Assembly: GCA_015256455.1 (NCBI GenBank)
Contig: JABZMB010000026.1
Coordinates: 1-20,143 of the forward strand
From: Solobacterium sp.
GTDB lineage: Bacteria; Bacillota_I; Bacilli_A; Erysipelotrichales; Erysipelotrichaceae
DNA length: 20,143 bases
Direction of reading: 5' to 3'
Part shown: piece by piece, positions 1 through 7,215 of the stretch
Numbering within the stretch: the first letter of the stretch is position 1
Layout of the letters: the number at the start of each line of letters is the position of its first letter
Translations under genes and position numbers: made by a program
The notes under the pieces: generated by a model
Seen by the model: the letters and a program-made list of their open reading frames with translations, nothing else
Told to the model about the DNA's origin: nothing
Databases searched by the model: none

Positions 1-7
1 GAAAGAA

Positions 8-640
8 TTATTTTGACATCCAGCTTTCATCACTTGGATTATTTCTAAAGTTTAATAGTGCCACTACATCACTTTCCTTGATGTAGTTTTCTTCAACAGC
101 GACAGATAACAATGTATCGTAATCAGAAGCTGAAACATTACGTACGTTATGCTCTGCTAAACGGTCTGTTGCTTTACGCATACCATAAGTAAAGATAGAA
201 GCGATACCTAATACTTCAGCCCCTTCTTTACGTAATACTTCTACAACTTCAACAGCAGATCCTGCAGTAGAGATTAAGTCTTCAATAACAACAATTTTTG
301 CATGATCGATTAGCTTACCTTCAATTTGGTTTTGACGTCCATGATCTTTGGAGGATGTACGTACATACCCCATTGGTAAACCAAGTATCATCGCAACAAT
401 AGCCGCATGTGCAATACCTGCTGTACTTGTTCCCATCACCATATTGCAAGTTGGGTATTCCTTACGAATAATTTCAGCTAATGCGTTTTCTACATCCTCA
501 CGAACCTTTGGATAAGAAAGTGTTAAACGATTATCACAATAGATTGGAGACTTGATACCACTTGCCCATGTGAATGGATCTTGTGGCTTTAAGAATACTG
601 CTTGAATATCTAATAAGTCTTTCGCAATTACTTTCTTCAT
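8..640 (-). CDS. pyrE: Orotate phosphoribosyltransferase
   Basis: Joins orotate to PRPP to make orotidine 5'-monophosphate, the fifth step of de novo pyrimidine synthesis, in the cytosol. The 210-residue protein has the usual length. It shows the flexible catalytic loop around residues 96-108 (KDHGRQNQIEG) and the PRPP-binding motif VVIEDLISTAGS at about 117-128, whose acidic pair is typical of type I phosphoribosyltransferases. The start ATG has AGGAG seven bases upstream. That site lies inside the end of pyrF, whose stop codon is one base away, so the two genes are surely co-transcribed and probably translationally coupled. The stop codon lies 8 bases from the window edge, so what follows is not visible. 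Confidence 0.96.
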   Translation of the reverse strand: MKKVIAKDLLDIQAVFLKPQDPFTWASGIKSPIYCDNRLTLSYPKVREDVENALAEIIRKEYPTCNMVMGTSTAGIAHAAIVAMILGLPMGYVRTSSKDHGRQNQIEGKLIDHAKIVVIEDLISTAGSAVEVVEVLRKEGAEVLGIASIFTYGMRKATDRLAEHNVRNVSASDYDTLLSVAVEENYIKESDVVALLNFRNNPSDESWMSK

Positions 641-641
641 A

Positions 642-1346
642 TTATTCTTCTCCTGTCTGAAATTGTTTTGTGGCTAGACGGTATGCTTCAACTGGATTTT
701 CTGCTCTTGTAATAGATCTTCCTACAACGATATAGTCAGAACCAAGTTGGTGAGCGATTGCAGGTGTAGTAACACGCTTTTGGTCACCCTTACTATCTGT
801 TGCAAAACGGATACCTGGAGTAACTGTTTGAAAGTCTTCACCACAGACCTTCTTTACAATTTCTACCTCTAATGGAGAACATACTACACCATCACAACCT
901 GCATTCTTTGCATTCAATGCATATTGAGCAACTGTTTCCTGCATAGATTTTGGAATGAGTAGTTCCTCATGCATAGCTTCTTCTGTTGTACTTGTTAATT
1001 GTGTTACTGCAAGTAAGATTGCCTTACTTCCATAATCATCTAGTGCCTTACGAGCAGCCTTCATCATTTCGATTGTACCAGCCGCATGTACATTGACCAT
1101 GTCAACATCTAGTTGTGCAAGCATACTCATCGCATGATAAACCGTATTTGGAATATCGTGTAGTTTTAAATCAAGAAAGATTTTGTGTCCTTGCTTTTTA
1201 ATCTGTCGTACGATTTCAGGACCATTTCCGTAGAAGACTTCCATACCAACTTTAACGTATGGTTTTTCATCTTTAAATTGTTGTAGAAATTCTAATGTTT
1301 TTTCCTGGCTGTTAAAGTCACATGCGATGATTACTTCTTTACTCAT
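642..1346 (-). CDS. pyrF: Orotidine 5'-phosphate decarboxylase
   Basis: Decarboxylates OMP to UMP, the last step of de novo pyrimidine synthesis. The 234-residue protein is the size of bacterial group-I enzymes. The catalytic charge array is visible as LDLKLHDIPNT (Asp59, Lys61, Asp64). Phosphate-binding segments TPGIRF and DYIVVGRSIT lie near the C-terminus, and IACDFN at the N-terminus is the first TIM-barrel strand. GGAGG lies about nine bases before the ATG. It is the first gene of a pyrF-pyrE unit and follows a leader that carries a terminator hairpin, so expression is probably controlled by attenuation. Confidence 0.96.
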   Translation of the reverse strand: MSKEVIIACDFNSQEKTLEFLQQFKDEKPYVKVGMEVFYGNGPEIVRQIKKQGHKIFLDLKLHDIPNTVYHAMSMLAQLDVDMVNVHAAGTIEMMKAARKALDDYGSKAILLAVTQLTSTTEEAMHEELLIPKSMQETVAQYALNAKNAGCDGVVCSPLEVEIVKKVCGEDFQTVTPGIRFATDSKGDQKRVTTPAIAHQLGSDYIVVGRSITRAENPVEAYRLATKQFQTGEE

Positions 1347-1371
1347 TTTGATTCTCCTCCTGGTATATTCA

Positions 1372-1408
1372 TAAAAAACAACCTTTGCACAAAATACACA
1401 AAGGTTGT
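1372..1408 (-). terminator. Intrinsic terminator in the pyrF leader (probable attenuator)
   Basis: Read on the minus strand, ACAACCTTTG pairs with CAAAGGTTGT around an 11-base loop (1378-1408) and is followed at once by TTTTTTA. The hairpin lies between a good promoter (1513-1541) and the pyrF ribosome binding site, only about 30 bases before the start codon. It therefore cannot serve as the 3' end of the unrelated gene upstream without also blocking pyrFE, which is the usual position of an attenuator. I do not see a consensus PyrR-binding loop, so the controlling factor is unknown. Confidence 0.75.
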
Positions 1409-1512
1409 AAGTAATCTATTACAAGTTCCTCTAAAAAAACTACTAGAGTGTAATCTATAATCGCCTTCATAGTATCTCGTACTAAATTAAAGCCTGTTTT
1501 TTTCTGTTAACT
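1409..1512 (-). promoter_or_regulatory. Structured 5' leader of pyrF-pyrE
   Basis: This is the transcribed stretch between the promoter and the terminator hairpin. It contains the stem CTCTA/TAGAG (1429-1433 with 1444-1448), flanked by ATTAC/GTAAT (1418-1422 with 1450-1454), giving one imperfect stem-loop. The nonamer GTAATCTAT occurs twice as a direct repeat, at 1411 and 1450 on the plus strand. I found no consensus PyrR site and no T-box signature. The rest of the gene-free interval, 1542-1648, holds the inverted repeat given separately and otherwise nothing I recognise. Confidence 0.45.
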
Positions 1513-1541
1513 AGGATACAATACGAAACTTTATACGTCAA
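1513..1541 (-). promoter_or_regulatory. Predicted promoter of pyrF-pyrE
   Basis: Minus strand: TTGACG (1536-1541), a 17-base spacer, then TATCCT (1513-1518). The -35 matches the housekeeping consensus at five of six bases and the -10 at four of six. It would give a leader of roughly 160 bases before pyrF. Confidence 0.55.
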
Positions 1542-1570
1542 TAACAAATTACATATATTATAAGTTATTG
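1539..1570. repeat. Inverted repeat overlapping the pyr promoter -35
   Basis: CAATAAC (1539-1545) and GTTATTG (1564-1570) are perfect 7-base arms around an 18-base AT-rich centre. The arm at 1539-1545 overlaps the predicted -35 box. No T-run follows, so it is not a terminator. It could be a repressor operator, or chance in AT-rich DNA. Confidence 0.3.
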
Positions 1571-1648
1571 TATCAAGTGTAATAAACACAAAATAGTAAA
1601 AATTTCTAAAATTACTTATTTATTGTCAATTGATTAAGAAGAAGTTAA

Positions 1649-2350
1649 TTAACAACCACTTGCAACTGTTTCAGTCCAAGCCTGTTGGTCTACTACCCAA
1701 ACCTGGTCATATACTGCAGGAATGTGTTCTGTACCTACTTGTACTTGCTGAACAGAGTAACTAAAATCATCCTCTTGATTATCAAATTCATCTAATGTGT
1801 TATATACTCGACCAGTCTGACCGCCAACAGGCTTATGCTCATAGATTGCCTTATCGTAGGCTGGCATAATTTCACGCTGTTCGTAGTGTCCTACTTCGGG
1901 GTGATTCACAGTAGTATATGTAGGAACACATGGTGTAGATGTTGGCTGAGAAACCGTATTAGAAGTAAAAGAAATATTATTTGTAGTATTAGCTGTGTTA
2001 TTAGATACATTATTATTTTCAACAGTAGAAGTGTTGTTAGATGTAGAAGTTATTGTTTCTTCTGTGTTTGTTTCAGAAGTTACTTCTTCCTTCTTATCTT
2101 CCTGCTTCTTGTCATCTGTTTTCTTTGTTTCGTCTTTCTTATCATCTTTGCTTCCTGTTACGTTAGTATCAGGATTTTTATTTTGGTTGTTCGTTTGTGT
2201 AACTTTTGGATTGCTATTAGTAGCACTATTCGTCACCAATACATAGCCTATTGATCCGCCAATTAACAGGAATAGTAATAATACTAATATAGATACCTTT
2301 TTGTGTTTACTAATTTTTTCTTTAATCGAATTAAAGATATTCTTCATCAT
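1649..2350 (-). CDS. Membrane-anchored surface protein with low-complexity stalk and C-terminal repeat-like domain
   Basis: I do not recognise a named family. A short basic N-terminus (residues 1-18) leads into one hydrophobic segment at about 19-39, predicted to be a membrane anchor with the rest outside. Residues 40-140 are a low-complexity linker rich in Asn, Thr, Ser, Lys and Asp, like a cell-wall-spanning stalk. Residues 141-233 form a compact-looking domain. Two degenerate modules there share a VGxxE...(A/V)YD pattern (VGHYEQREIMPAYD and VGTEHIPAVYDQVW), a style seen in small surface proteins of Gram-positive anaerobes. Only two cysteines exist, C141 and the terminal C233, bracketing the domain and suggesting a disulfide. 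The second ATG (start 2347) is better spaced from GGGGAG (5 bases) than the first (2 bases). Confidence 0.7.
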   Translation of the reverse strand: MMKNIFNSIKEKISKHKKVSILVLLLFLLIGGSIGYVLVTNSATNSNPKVTQTNNQNKNPDTNVTGSKDDKKDETKKTDDKKQEDKKEEVTSETNTEETITSTSNNTSTVENNNVSNNTANTTNNISFTSNTVSQPTSTPCVPTYTTVNHPEVGHYEQREIMPAYDKAIYEHKPVGGQTGRVYNTLDEFDNQEDDFSYSVQQVQVGTEHIPAVYDQVWVVDQQAWTETVASGC

Positions 2351-2509
2351 AACTCCCCCCTTAAATAAAAGTATTTGATGTATACATTAGATATAATTCG
2401 AAAGTTATTAACCAATGTATAATAACATCCTTATTGTATGTTACCCCCCGATTTGCAATAGAAAATGTATTTTACAACGAATAATTTGACACAATTTTGT
2501 ACAATGATT

Positions 2510-3571
2510 TTATTTCTGTTCTCTCTTTACAATCATTTGACCAATAATCGGCAGAGAATTAAAGATATACAGTCTTTTCGCATGATAGTCATGTTCTTCA
2601 TTCTCACCTAACAATAACGTAAAGTTTCCATTCACTTCATCACTATCATAGTGGAACATATCAGAATGTTGCTTCATATCATCAATTTGCATATTTACTG
2701 TACGATATGCAAAATCTTTCGTTCCTGTTAATGCTAATACATAGAAGTCTTCTGCTGTATATCCTTGTGCAATAATTGCATTTTCTAAAAGTTGTGCTGT
2801 CCAACTAGGATTATCATAACCATATTGCGATACAGTAGTACGATTACCCCAGTATAACGATCCACTAAAAGGCACATAGTATCTAAAGTATCTCATGCTA
2901 TCCATCATGCGATACCAGGTAGTTACTGCACCCATCGAAAAGCCAAGAAAGATACGATGGTCTCTCGATGCAATCAAGTCTTCTTCACTTGTAGAGCTAG
3001 CATATGTACGATATGCATGTTCAAACTGCGGCAATAAATCATTCTGTAACTCTTTGCCAAAAGCTTCCGTAAGACTTGCATCATAATCATCTGTTTCCAT
3101 ATCCACATTATCGTGATAATACGACGCAAACACCATTAACATTGGCTTCATCTCTTTTTTTTCAATCAGATGATCAATGACATTTTTAATATCTGTCAAA
3201 TCATCTAATTCACCCGGAAAGGAAGTTACATCTCCCGTATGACCATGCATGGTATACACTACATCATATCGTTCTGTACTTGTTTCATATCCATATGGGA
3301 TATATACATACGCATATTTCTTCATAACTCTATCTTGATAGTCATAGGTATTTGTTATGTAATCAAAGCGTACAACTTTACCCTGTTGTTTTGCAGAATT
3401 CATATAACCTGTAGGGACGTTTTGTATTCCTAACGAAATAGATGAGTCTTTTTTGATTTCTTGGTACGGTTGAAATACCAGCTCTACTGAATCATCTGAG
3501 TTTTTCTTTGTCGTACATCCGACTAGGATTGAAGTCACTAATAGGATTACGATAATCAATTTCTTCATCAT
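2510..3571 (-). CDS. Lipoprotein esterase of the putative-esterase (esterase D/feruloyl esterase-like) alpha/beta hydrolase family
   Basis: Probable secreted, lipid-anchored serine hydrolase. Residues 1-19 are a lipoprotein signal peptide ending in the lipobox LVGC, with Cys19 as the lipidated residue. The alpha/beta hydrolase begins near 85 with YVYIPYGYE. MHGHTGD (108-114) is the oxyanion region, GFSMGA (210-215) is the nucleophile elbow with Ser212, and the His of EEHDYH (His327 or His330) would complete the triad. This resembles polysaccharide-associated acetyl or feruloyl esterases and enterochelin-esterase-like proteins, but the substrate cannot be read from sequence. Two ATGs start the frame; the second is better spaced from AGAAGG. 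It lies 39 bases after the dCMP deaminase gene, across an inverted repeat, so it may or may not be co-transcribed with it. Confidence 0.85.
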   Translation of the reverse strand: MMKKLIIVILLVTSILVGCTTKKNSDDSVELVFQPYQEIKKDSSISLGIQNVPTGYMNSAKQQGKVVRFDYITNTYDYQDRVMKKYAYVYIPYGYETSTERYDVVYTMHGHTGDVTSFPGELDDLTDIKNVIDHLIEKKEMKPMLMVFASYYHDNVDMETDDYDASLTEAFGKELQNDLLPQFEHAYRTYASSTSEEDLIASRDHRIFLGFSMGAVTTWYRMMDSMRYFRYYVPFSGSLYWGNRTTVSQYGYDNPSWTAQLLENAIIAQGYTAEDFYVLALTGTKDFAYRTVNMQIDDMKQHSDMFHYDSDEVNGNFTLLLGENEEHDYHAKRLYIFNSLPIIGQMIVKREQK

Positions 3572-3595
3572 TACCTTCTTTCATTAGAAAGTGAG

Positions 3596-3634
3596 AAGAT
3601 TCCAAATCTTCTATAATTCAGGATTTGGAATCTT
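3596..3634. terminator. 13-bp inverted repeat straddling the stop codon of the dCMP deaminase gene
   Basis: AAGATTCCAAATC (3596-3608) and GATTTGGAATCTT (3622-3634) form a perfect 13-bp stem with a 13-base loop that contains the deaminase stop codon. On the minus strand the hairpin is followed by CTCACTTTC, a poor T-run. On the plus strand it is followed by TTCAAC. It may be a weak terminator or an RNA 3'-end stabiliser between the housekeeping cluster and the esterase gene. Confidence 0.5.
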
Positions 3635-4105
3635 TTCAACATTTAAATGAATTGTATCTTTGAGTTGAACTAACTCAACACCAGCAGCCTTTAACATACG
3701 CTTGCTGGCAATATTTGTATCTACACCATTATACTTATCAGATTCATAAACAATGCGATGAATTCCAGATTGTATAATTGCTTTTGCACATTCATTGCAT
3801 GGGAATAAGGATACATAAATCGTACATCCTGCAACTGGCCATTTTGAATTTAAGATTGCATTTAACTCTGCATGTACAACAAAGGCATACTTTGAATCTA
3901 ATGTATCGCCATCACGTCCCCATGGGAAAACTTCATCAGAACAGCCCTTTGGAAAACCATTGTATCCAACAGATACAACACGGTGGTTATCATCAACAAT
4001 TGCAGCACCAACCTTTGTATTAGGATCTTTAGAACGCAAGGCTGATAAGTGAGCAAGCCCCATAAAATACTCGTCCCAGCTTAAGATGTTTTTTTGTGTT
4101 GTCAT
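3611..4105 (-). CDS. comEB: dCMP deaminase (ComEB family)
   Basis: Zinc-dependent deaminase converting dCMP to dUMP, a feeder of dTMP synthesis. The 164-residue protein has the cytidine/deoxycytidylate deaminase signature: HAELNAIL supplies zinc ligand His78 and the proton-shuttle Glu80, and PCNECAKA supplies Cys103 and Cys106. The N-terminal WDEYFMGLAHLSALRSKDP is typical of the family. In Bacillus the homologue was named from its place in the comE locus, although its role is nucleotide metabolism; no other comE gene is seen here. The start follows GAGAGG by eight bases, inside the end of the rhomboid gene, whose stop is only three bases away. It is the last gene of the six-gene cluster. Confidence 0.92.
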   Translation of the reverse strand: MTTQKNILSWDEYFMGLAHLSALRSKDPNTKVGAAIVDDNHRVVSVGYNGFPKGCSDEVFPWGRDGDTLDSKYAFVVHAELNAILNSKWPVAGCTIYVSLFPCNECAKAIIQSGIHRIVYESDKYNGVDTNIASKRMLKAAGVELVQLKDTIHLNVEKIPNPEL

Positions 4106-4108
4106 AAC

Positions 4109-4909
4109 CTATTCCTCTCCAAGTACATTTACTAGTCCATTTTCTAATCCATATACTGTATCCAGTCTTTCCGCCAAGAAATATGAATAGTCACGTAATG
4201 GACCATCGTGTAAAATCTGTAAAACATTAAAATCAGTTCCTAAATAGCGTGAGCGAGTTGGGATAGAGCGATTCTGCCATGAAATAAAACATAGAACAAT
4301 GACCAAACCAACTAGAGCGACGATATGGTTGATGCGTTTATATACCTCTTCTTTCTCAGTAGTAATAAAGCCATACATAATTAGTCCTGTTACAAACCCA
4401 CCTAAATGTGCATGTACAGAGATATTTGGTAAGAAGTTTAACAAGAGATTGATAAATAACATATTCATTAACGCAGCGCGTACTGGCGGCATTCTCCAAC
4501 CACCTGTACGTAGAATTAGCGTTATATACGCCGCAAGCAATCCATAGATTCCACCAGAAAGTCCTACCACAAAACTATTCTCTGGTGAAGCTAATACGAA
4601 TAACGAACCAACAATAATGGATGGAATTAAAATTAATAAATATCTTCTTACTCCTAAGAGTGGCTCAAAGATTTTACCAAGTGATAATAATGCCATCATG
4701 TTCATAGCTAAATGCCACAATTCAACATGAACAAATCCAGCTGTTAGTAAACGCCAGTATTCACCTGCTAAAACAAAGGGCTTATAGAAAGCACCAATCA
4801 AAATTGAATTGGTAATTGTACTATCGCTTGGAAATAGCTGAATAAACAGCCATACCACAAAACATATTGCAATAATGACATTTGTCGCAACAGTCTTTCT
4901 TTGTTTCAT
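4109..4909 (-). CDS. Rhomboid-family intramembrane serine protease
   Basis: A multi-pass membrane protease that cleaves transmembrane segments of substrate proteins. The core is complete: HLAMNM (His66, Asn70) in the second core helix, GLSGGIYG with nucleophile Ser118, and HAHLGGFVTG with catalytic His168. About six membrane segments fill residues 10-200. An additional hydrophobic segment at about 190-210 precedes a soluble C-terminal tail ending at 266. The ATG overlaps the stop of the pseudouridine synthase gene by one base (TAATG), implying translational coupling. It resembles GlpG/GluP-type proteases, without the TPR extension of Bacillus GluP. The substrate is unknown. Confidence 0.92.
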   Translation of the reverse strand: MKQRKTVATNVIIAICFVVWLFIQLFPSDSTITNSILIGAFYKPFVLAGEYWRLLTAGFVHVELWHLAMNMMALLSLGKIFEPLLGVRRYLLILIPSIIVGSLFVLASPENSFVVGLSGGIYGLLAAYITLILRTGGWRMPPVRAALMNMLFINLLLNFLPNISVHAHLGGFVTGLIMYGFITTEKEEVYKRINHIVALVGLVIVLCFISWQNRSIPTRSRYLGTDFNVLQILHDGPLRDYSYFLAERLDTVYGLENGLVNVLGEE

Positions 4910-5823
4910 TACGCTACCCTCTTACGCAAAATCTCAAGTAATTTTTCGAAATATTCTGGTAGTGGTGCGTAAAATGTCATTGTTTCCCCAGTCGTTGGAT
5001 GAACAAGCGTTAATTCACTTGCGTGTAGAACTTGTCCCTCTGTATCCATGTATGGACATGGTTGACCATACTTATCATCACCCATGACTGGATGATTGAT
5101 ATATTTCATATGTGCTCTAATTTGATGCGTTCTACCTGTCTCTAAACGACATTCTAGATAAGTTGCGACATTAAAACGTTCTAGTACATGGAAATGAGTT
5201 CTTGCGTCACGACTATTTTCTTCAGTAACCTTCATACGTTGACGATCACGTTGATCACGTCCAATTGGCGCATCGATTAAACCATCATCATGTGTGATAT
5301 TTCCAACAACAATTGTTTTATAGACACGATGACAAGTCTTATTCTCTAATTGCTTAGCAATCGCTTCATGCGCTTTATCATTTTTACATGCCACAATACA
5401 GCCTGTCGTATCTTTATCGATACGATGAACGATACCCGGTCGAATCACACCGTTAATACCTGACAAATCCTTACAATGATATAACAGTGCATTAACCATC
5501 GTATTGGAATAATTACCCGGAGCAGGATGAACTACCATACCCTTTGGTTTGTTGATAACGATAATATCAGAATCTTCATACAAAATATCTAATGGAATAT
5601 TCTCAGGAAGAATATCGACTGGACGATCTTCAGGCACATCGCAGCTAATTTCATCACCACTTACAACCTTCAATGAACTCTTTGCGACTTTTCCATTGAC
5701 AAAAATCATGCCCTCATCTGCGAGTTGTTGTACTCGCGTTCTAGATAACTCTGTATTAGAACTTAAATATTTATCTAATCTTTCTTTTATATCTTCACTT
5801 ACGATCCACGTTTGTTTTGCCAT
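4909..5823 (-). CDS. RluA/RluD-family 23S rRNA pseudouridine synthase
   Basis: Isomerises specific uridines of rRNA to pseudouridine. The N-terminal S4 RNA-binding domain covers about residues 14-65 (RLDKYL...GMIFVNG). The catalytic domain contains the family motif HRIDKDTTG, with catalytic Asp136, and the later GRTHQIRAHM motif. The 304-residue length is normal. The start overlaps the end of lspA by 29 bases and has GGAAG about nine bases before the ATG. The order lspA-rluD-type gene is very common in Firmicutes (ylyB of Bacillus follows lspA), which supports the assignment. The exact target uridines (RluD, RluC or RluA positions) cannot be told from sequence. Confidence 0.93.
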   Translation of the reverse strand: MAKQTWIVSEDIKERLDKYLSSNTELSRTRVQQLADEGMIFVNGKVAKSSLKVVSGDEISCDVPEDRPVDILPENIPLDILYEDSDIIVINKPKGMVVHPAPGNYSNTMVNALLYHCKDLSGINGVIRPGIVHRIDKDTTGCIVACKNDKAHEAIAKQLENKTCHRVYKTIVVGNITHDDGLIDAPIGRDQRDRQRMKVTEENSRDARTHFHVLERFNVATYLECRLETGRTHQIRAHMKYINHPVMGDDKYGQPCPYMDTEGQVLHASELTLVHPTTGETMTFYAPLPEYFEKLLEILRKRVA

Positions 5824-6262
5824 TCTTTTCTTCCTTCCATGTTGCGATTAACAATAAAAATACACCAATACATAAAGCCATGTCCGCAACATTAAACACT
5901 GGGAAATCATAGCCAAAAATATAGAAATTTAAGAAATCTCTTACGTAATTCAAAAATAAGCGATCAATAAGATTACCAGCAGCACCACCAATCATTAACG
6001 CAAGTGCGATTCCGGTTAAAAAATCAGTTTTCTTAATAAATAAATACCAACCCATTAGGCCAATCGCTACTGCCGCAACAAGTGCTAGTAATCCCTGCTG
6101 TCCGGATAGTAAGGACCAAGCCATACCGGTATTTTGTACATATGTAATATGAAAGAAACCTTCTATTACAGGGATATCATGGAACAAGCCTAAACTAGCT
6201 GCCCACATCTTTGTGCATAAATCAATTAATACTGTAACGATAATAATACCGATATAAATCAT
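5795..6262 (-). CDS. lspA: Lipoprotein signal peptidase (signal peptidase II)
   Basis: Membrane aspartyl protease that removes signal peptides from prolipoproteins after lipidation; the two lipoproteins encoded in this window would be clients. The 155-residue protein has four hydrophobic segments, the NTGMAWS motif at 44-50, GNLIDR with catalytic Asp100 and FNVAD with catalytic Asp127. An open frame extends 24 codons upstream, to 6334. I chose the ATG at 6262 because GAGG sits five bases before it, the protein then starts directly in the first membrane helix, and the upstream stretch belongs to the preceding gene. That gene's TGA stop lies inside the same GAGG element, indicating coupling. 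Confidence 0.95.
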   Translation of the reverse strand: MIYIGIIIVTVLIDLCTKMWAASLGLFHDIPVIEGFFHITYVQNTGMAWSLLSGQQGLLALVAAVAIGLMGWYLFIKKTDFLTGIALALMIGGAAGNLIDRLFLNYVRDFLNFYIFGYDFPVFNVADMALCIGVFLLLIATWKEEKNGKTNVDRK

Positions 6263-6269
6263 AACTACC

Positions 6270-6815
6270 TCAATTCTTTCGTAAACTATAGTTCTTTGTA
6301 AATACTGCAAACTCCAACAGTTCAAATGGTTCAAATCGCGAAGTTAGCTTTTCATATGCGGCTTCAAACATAGATCCTTCTGTTTCTTCAAACAATCTTT
6401 TTTGAAGTCTTTCATGTAATGCAGCTGATTCTTCCTTATCGAATACTTCATGACGAACAGCTACAACTTCGTCATTACCACTTACAAAAACAATTTCAAA
6501 CGCAAACAAATTTTTAGATTTGATTGCCTCAATAAAGTCAGTATCTCCATCCTTTGCATAGAATGGTAAATCGCTAGCTTCTAAGCAATCGAATATCTCT
6601 AATATAAACGCATCGATAATCCCTTTTTGAATAAAGGATACGGTCACATCAGATGTCTTTAATCTATTTAATTCCTCTGTTGTCCAAATCTCATCCTTTA
6701 TTACAAATAAGAATGTATCATCTTTAAAATCAATCCAAATTCCATTTTCACAAGAAGGATATTTCTGACCAACTTGAAAAACTGTATGTGTTGTGTTTTT
6801 ATTCATGTTACTCAT
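6270..6815 (-). CDS. Conserved-looking hypothetical protein upstream of lspA
   Basis: Not recognised. It is a soluble, acidic 181-residue protein with no signal peptide or membrane segment. Alternating strand-like hydrophobic stretches (for example FLFVIKDEIW near 36-45 and FAFEIVFVSG near 105) suggest an alpha/beta fold, followed by a charged helical region at about 125-165. The start ATG follows AGGAGG by eight bases, so the full length is well supported. The gene sits 24 bases after the DUF4298 gene and its TGA is part of the lspA ribosome binding site, so it belongs to the lspA operon. Its phenylalanine-rich, aspartate-rich composition gives no functional clue. Confidence 0.8.
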   Translation of the reverse strand: MSNMNKNTTHTVFQVGQKYPSCENGIWIDFKDDTFLFVIKDEIWTTEELNRLKTSDVTVSFIQKGIIDAFILEIFDCLEASDLPFYAKDGDTDFIEAIKSKNLFAFEIVFVSGNDEVVAVRHEVFDKEESAALHERLQKRLFEETEGSMFEAAYEKLTSRFEPFELLEFAVFTKNYSLRKN

Positions 6816-6839
6816 TTTAACATCCTCCTATCAAATACT

Positions 6840-7157
6840 TTAGTGTTTCTTTAAGAAGTTTGTTACAAATTCCAATTGTGATAATGCATAGTAATACATA
6901 TCACCAATCATGTTATACGCAAGATCTTCCGATAGTACACCACAGTTTAAATCCTCAGGAAGTTTTCCATCGTTATATACTTGTGCATCATCGAACCAAT
7001 CTTGGCTACCATAATACTTACTAACCGCATCATACTTCTTCATAACACGCTTTAGTTTTTTTGTTGCCTTAATTGTTTCTGCAAGCACAGCATTTACTTC
7101 GTTCATGTTTGCTTCCATTGTTTCAATACGTTCTACTTGTTTCGTTTTCTTTTTCAT
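6840..7157 (-). CDS. DUF4298 family protein
   Basis: A small protein of unknown function, 105 residues. Residues 6-45 are predicted to be a helix or coiled coil (TKQVERIETMEANMNEV). The signature YYGSQDWFDDAQVYNDGKLP followed by GVLSED matches what I know of DUF4298. An in-frame GTG at 7166 falls inside the ribosome binding site AAAAGGTG, so I place the start at the ATG at 7157, six bases after that site. It appears to be the first gene of the six-gene lspA cluster, with a possible extended -10 promoter just upstream. Confidence 0.8.
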   Translation of the reverse strand: MKKKTKQVERIETMEANMNEVNAVLAETIKATKKLKRVMKKYDAVSKYYGSQDWFDDAQVYNDGKLPEDLNCGVLSEDLAYNMIGDMYYYALSQLEFVTNFLKKH

Positions 7158-7174
7158 ATTTATCACCTTTTAAT

Positions 7175-7183
7175 ATTTTAGCA
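7175..7183 (-). promoter_or_regulatory. Possible extended -10 promoter for the DUF4298-lspA cluster
   Basis: Minus strand TGCTAAAAT (7175-7183) matches the extended -10 form TGnTAnAAT. No good -35 lies 17 bases upstream, because that region is the pgcA terminator hairpin. An extended -10 can work without a -35. It would give a leader of only about ten bases before the ribosome binding site. Confidence 0.4.
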
Positions 7184-7191
7184 TAACTTAG

Positions 7192-7215
7192 AAAAAGATA
7201 CCCTAGGGTATCTTT
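7192..7215 (-). terminator. Terminator of the phosphoglucomutase gene
   Basis: A perfect palindrome, AAAGATACC-CTAG-GGTATCTTT (7194-7215), overlaps the last bases of the pgcA-type stop codon and is followed on the minus strand by TTC after the stem T-run. It separates pgcA from the lspA cluster. Confidence 0.85.

Noticed and set aside
1409..1512. PyrR-binding site or T-box in the pyrF leader
   Set aside because: No sequence close to the known PyrR loop consensus and no T-box bulge motif; only the terminator is clear.
1835..2254. Plus-strand open frames opposite the surface protein
   Set aside because: They mirror the low-complexity Asn/Thr/Lys coding region, lack ribosome binding sites and show shadow-type composition.
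6263..6334. Upstream extension of lspA
   Set aside because: It overlaps the previous gene's coding end, and the well-placed GAGG supports the start at 6262.
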